Shown piece after piece: positions 59,516 to 64,000 of a stretch of 64,000 nt of DNA. The first letter of the stretch is position 1, and every line of letters starts with the position of its first letter. The notes under the pieces were generated by a model. The model saw only the letters and a program-made list of their open reading frames with translations. It ran no database searches and was not told where the DNA came from. The translations under genes and the position numbers were made by a program. The stretch is from positions 1 to 64,000 of the forward strand of contig CAYMKL010000010.1 in the NCBI GenBank assembly GCA_964390805.1. Reading direction: 5' to 3'. The DNA is from CAYMKL01 sp964390805. GTDB lineage: Bacteria; Chloroflexota; Anaerolineae; VGOG01.

Positions 59516-60165
59516 ACCGGTTGCTTGCTAACCCCTTCACCAACCCGACCCTCGTGGCCGGCTACGAAGCCTGGTACGAAACCTCCGGGCTCCGGGCCGA
59601 CCGCCTGGAGAAGCCCCTGTTGAAGCGGCTGCTGGCTGGCTTTTCGCGGGCACGCACCCTCCTGGAGGTAGGTTGCGGCACCGGCCGTTTCACCCGCTGG
59701 TTCGGCGAGCAAGGTCTACAGGTGATGGGGTTGGACCAGTCGTCGCCCATGCTGGCCGAGGCTGTCCGGCTGGGCGGTCCACCGTGCGTCCTCGGCGACG
59801 CGCTGGCCTTGCCCTTCCTGGACGGGGCCTTCGACCTGGTGGCCCTGATCACGACGCTGGAGTTCGTAACCGATCCCGCCCAGGTCCTGGCCGAGGCAGT
59901 CTGCGTGGCCCGGCACGGATTGATCCTGGGAGTGTTGAATCGGCAGAGTCTGCTGGCGTGGCGGCGGGAACGTTCGGGGGAAGCGTTGTGGCAGATGGCC
60001 CGCTTCTTCACGCCGGCAGAATTGGTCCGTCTGCTGCAGCAGGCTGCCGTAGGGAAGCGATTGAAGATCGTGTGGCGAACGACCTTGTGGCCGGGCTGGC
60101 CCGGAGAGCTACCGCTGCCGTGGGGTGGGTTCATTGGTATGGCGGTAAGCATGGTTGAACCGTGA
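59512..60165 (+). CDS. class I SAM-dependent methyltransferase
   Basis: 217 residues. Motif I LLEVGCGTGRFTRWF, motif II GLDQSSPML, then GDALALPFLDGAFDLVALITTLEFV. This is a Methyltransf_11-type fold. The substrate is unknown. No membrane segment apart from a weak hydrophobic C-terminus. Confidence 0.9.
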   Translation: MNRLLANPFTNPTLVAGYEAWYETSGLRADRLEKPLLKRLLAGFSRARTLLEVGCGTGRFTRWFGEQGLQVMGLDQSSPMLAEAVRLGGPPCVLGDALALPFLDGAFDLVALITTLEFVTDPAQVLAEAVCVARHGLILGVLNRQSLLAWRRERSGEALWQMARFFTPAELVRLLQQAAVGKRLKIVWRTTLWPGWPGELPLPWGGFIGMAVSMVEP

Positions 60166-60181
60166 AAAGCGGAGGAGGAAA

Positions 60182-60442
60182 GTGATCGGTATCGCCGCTC
60201 AGGTTAGCTTGTATCCTTTGCGACAAGCGTCTTTGTCACCAGCGATTGGCCAGGCACTCCAGATCTTTCGAGAGCACGGTCTGGGCGTGGAACCGGGCGC
60301 CATGAGCACCCTGATCACCGGCAACGATGCGACGGTGTTTGCCGCTCTGCAAGAGGCCTTTCGTCGCGTTGCCGAGCAGGGCCAGGTGGTGATGGTGGTG
60401 ACCCTCTCGAACGCATGCCCTGTGCCGGAGAACTTGTCCTGA
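60182..60442 (+). CDS. YkoF/MTH1187-type thiamine-binding domain protein
   Basis: About 86 residues: VIGIAAQVSLYPLRQASLSPAI, GLGVEPGAMSTLITGND, VFAALQEAFRRVAEQGQVVMVVTLSNACP. The MTH1187/YkoF family forms ferredoxin-like oligomers that bind thiamine-related ligands. GTG 60182 directly follows the AGGAGG site; the frame opens at TTG 60155. The last residues come from a dispersed repeat (60436-60455), which probably replaced the original stop. Confidence 0.82.
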   Translation: MIGIAAQVSLYPLRQASLSPAIGQALQIFREHGLGVEPGAMSTLITGNDATVFAALQEAFRRVAEQGQVVMVVTLSNACPVPENLS

Positions 60443-60455
60443 GCCTGTCGAAGGG
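60436..60455. repeat. dispersed repeat GTCCTGAGCCTGTCGAAGGG
   Basis: One-base variant of the copy at 57456. It overlaps the stop of the thiamine-binding gene. Confidence 0.8.
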
Positions 60456-60501
60456 AACGACGGGGGAGCCCATTGTCTAAGGATACGTAGGGGGAAGTCA
60501 G

Positions 60502-61005
60502 ATGATAGAGTTCAGTCGCATTTTGGTCCCATTGGATGGCTCGTCTCTGTCGGAGAGGGCGCTGCCGGTGGTTCGTGCGCTGGCACGGAAATTCGAAAGC
60601 CAGATCATTCTGTTACGTGTGTTGGATATCCCCACTCCTACAGTGCCCACCTCGCACCTGGAGGAGGCAATAGGTTGGGTACGAGAAGCGCGCCAACAGG
60701 CCCTTCAGGAAGCCCAAAGCTATCTGGAAGCCATCCAGCGCGAACTTCATGGGGAAGGGTTTGAGACCCGAATCCTATTGCGAGATAGGTCGCCGGCCGA
60801 GGACATCCTCGATGTCGCCTGTGCCGAGAATATAGACCTGATCGTCATGTCTAGCCACGGAAAGGGCGGCGGTTTGGCTCGCTGGACTTTCGGCAGCGTC
60901 GCTGAGAGAGTGGCGCGTCACAGCCTTTGTCCCGTGCTGCTGGTTCGACAGGAGCCGGAGACCGAGAGCGAATCACAGTCGGCAGCCATGTCCAAACCGA
61001 CGTGA
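60502..61005 (+). CDS. universal stress protein (UspA family)
   Basis: 167 residues: ILVPLDGSSLSERALPVVRAL at the start and the ATP-loop-like VMSSHGKGGGLARWTFGSVAERV near the end. The loop differs slightly from GX2GX9GS (Ser in place of the first Gly, one extra residue), so ATP binding is uncertain. A single Usp domain with a Glu/Ser-rich tail. Confidence 0.9.
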   Translation: MIEFSRILVPLDGSSLSERALPVVRALARKFESQIILLRVLDIPTPTVPTSHLEEAIGWVREARQQALQEAQSYLEAIQRELHGEGFETRILLRDRSPAEDILDVACAENIDLIVMSSHGKGGGLARWTFGSVAERVARHSLCPVLLVRQEPETESESQSAAMSKPT

Positions 61006-61015
61006 ACCGACGCAC

Positions 61016-61104
61016 GAGAGATGCCCGATCTTCCTATGACCTTATGTGTCGGCTGTAGTCTGTGTACTGAGGCCTGCCGGTTGCAGGCAATCCGAATGAT
61101 GTGA
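61016..61104 (+). pseudogene. C-terminal fragment of the small ferredoxin gene
   Basis: The bases are closely similar to 58339-58427. They encode MPDLPMTLCVGCSLCTEACR...AIRMM, the last third of the ferredoxin at 58221. Only one cluster motif remains and there is no RBS. It is probably a leftover of a duplication. Confidence 0.7.
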
Positions 61105-61116
61105 GGGAGGGTAGTT

Positions 61117-61356
61117 GTGCCCGTCTACGAATATCGCTGTAAGAACTGCGGGGAGCAGGTGGAGGTGTTGGTTCGTTCTAGGACGAGCGCCTCGCCCACC
61201 TGCCCCAACTGCGGCAGCTCCCTGCTAGAGAAGCTCCTCTCCGTTCCTTACGTGATGGGTGGGGAGAAGCGCCCGGCGGGGCAGACCTGCTGTGGGCGAG
61301 AGGAGCGCTGCGAAGCCCCACCCTGTTCCACGGATGACGTTTGCAGAAGGAGGTGA
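61117..61356 (+). CDS. FmdB-type zinc-ribbon protein
   Basis: 79 residues: MPVYEYRCKNCGEQVEVLV and CPNCGSSLLEKLLSVPYVMGG are typical of the FmdB/CxxC_CxxC_SSSS family of putative regulators. The C-terminal 25 residues are Cys-rich (CCGREERCEAPPC), which is not part of the family core and could bind more metal. GTG start. Confidence 0.88.
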   Translation: MPVYEYRCKNCGEQVEVLVRSRTSASPTCPNCGSSLLEKLLSVPYVMGGEKRPAGQTCCGREERCEAPPCSTDDVCRRR

Positions 61357-61362
61357 TGAGAG

Positions 61363-61599
61363 ATGTTCCAGAGGCTTCTTACGCTTTTTGGCCGAGGTGG
61401 TGGCCGAGGTGGAGGCCGTGGCGGCGGTGCCGGACGCGGTGGCGGTCGTGGGCCGGGTCGTATGGGCGGCACCAAAGCGGCCGGGCCAGGCGGCAACTGC
61501 GTGTGCCCCAGTTGCGGTCACAAAGCGCCCCACCAGGTGGGACAAGCATGCTATCAGATGACTTGTCCCAAGTGTGGCACCAAAATGACCCGCGAGTGA
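61363..61599 (+). CDS. small Gly/Arg-rich zinc-ribbon protein, second copy
   Basis: 78 residues, paralogue of the 45390 product: MFQRLLTLFGRGGG, Gly/Arg tract, RMGGTKAAG, then CPSCGHKAPHQVGQACYQM and CPKCGTKM. RBS AAGGAGGTGATGAG. It starts 6 nt after the FmdB-type gene and ends 3 nt before an MBL gene. Confidence 0.78.
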   Translation: MFQRLLTLFGRGGGRGGGRGGGAGRGGGRGPGRMGGTKAAGPGGNCVCPSCGHKAPHQVGQACYQMTCPKCGTKMTRE

Positions 61600-61602
61600 G
61601 CC

Positions 61603-62490
61603 ATGAAAGTAACCTGCGTAGTAGACGACGCGGTTCGCGATCACTCGCCGTTCTGGGGTGAGCATGGGTTGGCCTTTCTGATCGAGACGGAGAGTGGGCG
61701 TGTCCTTTTCGACACCGGCCAGAGCGGCACCGTGCTGCTGCACAATCTGGAGCTGCTGGACATCGAGCCAAAGGCGACCAGTGCTCTAGCCATCAGCCAC
61801 GCCCACTACGATCACACCGGCGGGTTGCCGGCTCTGCTGGATCGGGTTGACGGAATCTCTCTTCATGCTCACCCCGACCTCTTCCGTGAGCGCTTCTCGC
61901 GGCGGGAGGGAACGCCCAAGTTTGTGGGCCTACCTGTGGAAAGGGAGGCGTTGGAGCAACTACTGGCGCTCCAACTGAGCACGGAGCCGACGGAGATTCT
62001 GCCCGGCGTGTGGACGACGGGCGAGATCGCAGACCGCACAGAGCCAGAGGGGCGCAGCACCCATCACCTGATCCGTAGCCCAGAGGGCTGGGAACCTGAT
62101 CCCTACTGTGACGACATGGCTCTGGTCCTGGAGACCGATGGAGGACTGGTGGTGCTCTGCGGCTGCTGTCACGCTGGCCTGCTCAACACCCTGGCCCATG
62201 TGCGCCGCACTTTTGGCACAGACATTGCCGCTGTGGCTGGGGGGACCCATCTGCTCCACGCTGACGCAGCTCATCTGCGGCGTGTCATGGAGGTGTTGAG
62301 GGAGCTTGGCGTGCCCCGGCTCTATCTCAACCACTGCACCGGGCAACAGGCCTATGTCATCCTGGCCCAGGCTTTCGGCGAGGCGGTAGCCCCCTGTCCG
62401 GCAGGCACGGCGTTGAGCTTCTCGGAAAGGATGATGAAGTTGGGCACGGTTATTGATCCGGAGACCGGGAAGGTCGACCATGGCCGTTAG
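61603..62490 (+). CDS. MBL-fold metallo-hydrolase (second of two)
   Basis: 295 residues: ISHAHYDHTGGLPALL, GCCHAGLLNTLAHV and LNHCTGQQAYV. Same subfamily as the 56145 product but about 60 residues longer in the middle, with the region from HPDLFRERFS to HLIRSPEGWEPDPY. Full length for the dihydropterin-synthase-like MBL group. Confidence 0.9.
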   Translation: MKVTCVVDDAVRDHSPFWGEHGLAFLIETESGRVLFDTGQSGTVLLHNLELLDIEPKATSALAISHAHYDHTGGLPALLDRVDGISLHAHPDLFRERFSRREGTPKFVGLPVEREALEQLLALQLSTEPTEILPGVWTTGEIADRTEPEGRSTHHLIRSPEGWEPDPYCDDMALVLETDGGLVVLCGCCHAGLLNTLAHVRRTFGTDIAAVAGGTHLLHADAAHLRRVMEVLRELGVPRLYLNHCTGQQAYVILAQAFGEAVAPCPAGTALSFSERMMKLGTVIDPETGKVDHGR

Positions 62491-62733
62491 AGACATCTTA
62501 ACGTTCACATCAATTTCTACTCCCACCGTTCCCGGGGTTTTCACTTGCTTCAGCATCCCCAGGACGACAGGAGCCGTCCCCGACGCGGGGTCTTTGCTCT
62601 GCGCAGCCCGCGTCGTCCCAACCCCATCGGCGTCACTGTGGTGGACCTAATGGCCACGGAAGGAAATGTGCTACGAGTGCGGGGACTGGATGCAATCAAC
62701 GGCACACCGGTGCTGGACCTCAAGCCGGCGTGA
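62491..62733 (+). pseudogene. trmO: C-terminal remnant of a TrmO (TsaA)-type tRNA methyltransferase gene
   Basis: The open frame encodes FYSHRSRGFHLLQHPQDD, then RGVFALRSPRRPNPIGVTVV and GLDAINGTPVLDLKP, the second half of TrmO/TsaA, which methylates t6A37 in tRNA. The N-terminal half with the start and the first SAM-binding strands is absent; a stop (TAG at 62488) precedes it. Therefore truncated. A functional copy may exist elsewhere. Confidence 0.75.
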
Positions 62734-62794
62734 TGATCACATCCCAAGACGCCGTCGAGTAGTGAGAGTTGCTCAAGCAGTAAGGATGGTACGA

Positions 62795-63529
62795 ATGCTC
62801 ACCAACACGTTCGCAGCAGTAATGCTAGCCAGCTTCCTGGCGTGTGCGGTTACGACAATTGGCATAACCGTCATCGGCAAATTCGAGAAATGGGGCCAGG
62901 AGTATTCCGTCTATTTCATGAGCTTTGCAGCCGGGGTGCTCATCTCCGTCTCATTCATGCACATCATACCCGAGTCTTTCCAGATGAACAGCGCGGCCCC
63001 AGTGTTCTTGCTGGTGGGGTTCCTGGCCATCCATCTATCCAATCGTCTCCTTAACCTATACGCCTGTCACGAGCACCAGTATGCCGATTACGCTATGGGC
63101 ATCATCCCCATGCTGGGAATTGGCTTTCACTCCTTTATTGATGGCCTCATCTATTCAGTGACCTTTAACGTCAGCATCCTCACGGGGGCGTTGGCCGCCA
63201 TCGGGATGATATTCCACGAATTCCCTGAGGGGATTGTCACCTTTGTGCTCCTGAAGCAAGCGGGCTTCAGCCGAAAGAAGTCGGCCTTATATGCCTTTCT
63301 GGCGGCGGCCGTCTCCACCCCGTTGGGCACGTTGGTATCGTATCCCTTTATCAACAACATTGATCAGTCCCTTTTAGGCATATTGCTGGCCATCTCTGCC
63401 GGAGCATTAGTTTACGTGGGGGCTTCTCACCTGCTTCCCGCAGTCGAAAGAGAGAACAAAAGGTATAGCATCCTCGCGTTGGCCGCTGGGGTGTTGGTTG
63501 CCGTCATCATCATCTTGTCGAAAGGCTAA
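62795..63529 (+). CDS. ZIP-family metal transporter
   Basis: 244 residues with about eight TM segments and the two metal-binding motifs in GFHSFIDGLIYS and IFHEFPEGIVTF, as in ZupT/GufA-type ZIP proteins that import Zn2+, Fe2+ or Mn2+. The His-rich loop is short (YACHEHQYADYA). ATG 62795 is chosen because AAGG lies 9 nt upstream; ATG 62786 is also possible. The frame is open upstream to 62666, but that stretch is not conserved. Confidence 0.92.
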   Translation: MLTNTFAAVMLASFLACAVTTIGITVIGKFEKWGQEYSVYFMSFAAGVLISVSFMHIIPESFQMNSAAPVFLLVGFLAIHLSNRLLNLYACHEHQYADYAMGIIPMLGIGFHSFIDGLIYSVTFNVSILTGALAAIGMIFHEFPEGIVTFVLLKQAGFSRKKSALYAFLAAAVSTPLGTLVSYPFINNIDQSLLGILLAISAGALVYVGASHLLPAVERENKRYSILALAAGVLVAVIIILSKG

Positions 63530-63537
63530 TCGGTTTC

Positions 63538-64000
63538 GTGCATTTGCAACGGCTTTATCAGCGCACCGTTGGCTTTGTGCAACGTCAGAGGCACGATTTC
63601 AAACTCATGCTGTTGCGTCGGGCACTACATGGGGTGGCCGCCGGTCTCTCTACGCAGTATAACTCTATCTACGCGACGCTGCTGGGGGCTGATCCGGTAC
63701 AACTGGGGTCGCTGCAAAGCGTGGGCAACGCCATTGGCGCTCTGGCAGCATTGCCTGCTGGTTGGTTCATTGACTATTATAGCCTGAGGAAGGTCTTTCT
63801 CTTAGGCACGGCGATGCTGGCGGCTTCCAGATTGCTCTACTTCGTGGCTCCCCATTGGGTCTGGCTTTATGCAGCCATCATCCTCTACTACCTGGGAATA
63901 CGCATGACTTGTACTGCGTGCACTGTGACTTGCGCGGGGGAATTGCCTAACGAGGAACGGGCTACCGGACGCGGGCTCTGTCGGACGATATCGTCTCCGG
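63538..64000 (+). CDS. MFS transporter, truncated by the window end
   Basis: 154 codons in one open frame to the last base. Start GTG 63538 (VHLQRLYQR), then LLRRALHGVAAGLSTQYNSIYATLLGA, VGNAIGALAALPAGWFIDYYSLRKVF and LYAAIILYYLGIRMTCTACTV, which is the first third of a major facilitator with four TM segments. The loop GWFIDYYSLRKV is the MFS motif A region. The substrate cannot be told. The rest lies outside. Confidence 0.75.
   Translation, partial: MHLQRLYQRTVGFVQRQRHDFKLMLLRRALHGVAAGLSTQYNSIYATLLGADPVQLGSLQSVGNAIGALAALPAGWFIDYYSLRKVFLLGTAMLAASRLLYFVAPHWVWLYAAIILYYLGIRMTCTACTVTCAGELPNEERATGRGLCRTISSP

Overview
The window looks like a chromosomal segment of a Chloroflexota bacterium, probably Anaerolineae-like. 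The clues are long TPTPT linkers, secreted proteins ending in a YLPxIxK tail, lipoproteins with VTREV-rich stalks, and dispersed CCTGAGCTTGTCGAAGG-type repeats that are translated as LSLSKG inside proteins. This is inference from sequence style; there is no rRNA gene here to confirm it. I saw no tRNA, CRISPR array or complete insertion sequence.

Layout. 1-8 kb (minus strand): an OLD-like ATPase/Toprim protein, then a run of secreted genes (alpha/beta hydrolase, two paralogous PT-linker proteins, one beta-propeller protein). 8.3-10.2 kb: a four-domain S1 protein with an acidic repeat tail. 10.4-30.7 kb: a respiratory block. Two diverged copies of a complex iron-sulfur molybdoenzyme module (Mo-bisMGD-type subunit, four-cluster ferredoxin, 10-TM NrfD, SPFH protein, seven-heme cytochrome) lie in tandem. 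They are followed by a HAO-like octaheme cytochrome. The block is flanked on both sides by a two-component system whose kinase carries two CXXCH motifs in its sensor domain. 30.7-42.8 kb: a degenerate receiver, a 15-heme cytochrome made of three repeats, a PadR-DUF4388 regulator, an NrfC/NrfD pair with a 19-heme cytochrome, a duplicated rhodanese with an LPxTG tail, and an 11-heme lipoprotein cytochrome whose frame is crossed by a TGA. In total the window encodes 71 CXXCH motifs, consistent with a large periplasmic or surface electron-transfer apparatus.

43-62.5 kb: a long co-directional cluster headed by a PadR gene. It holds Mrp- and MinD-type ATPases (two with ferredoxin inserts), NifX-like and DUF5320-like small proteins, Gly/Arg-rich zinc ribbons, ferredoxins, a NifU/IscU-like scaffold, a MobB-like protein, MBL-fold hydrolases, a CoA-disulfide-reductase-like flavoprotein and small accessory genes. 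Together they suggest iron-sulfur or metal-cofactor handling. The window ends with a ZIP transporter and a truncated MFS gene.

The strongest candidate for something new is at 41127-42779. Two reading frames are in the same phase, separated only by a TGA at 41670. A 7-bp stem with a GUU loop follows, its apical G 18 nt after the TGA, which fits a bacterial SECIS element. The gene may encode a selenocysteine-containing multiheme cytochrome. Two frameshifts elsewhere (26.9 kb and 48.48 kb) mean sequencing or assembly error must be considered, although a substitution creating TGA is a different kind of event.
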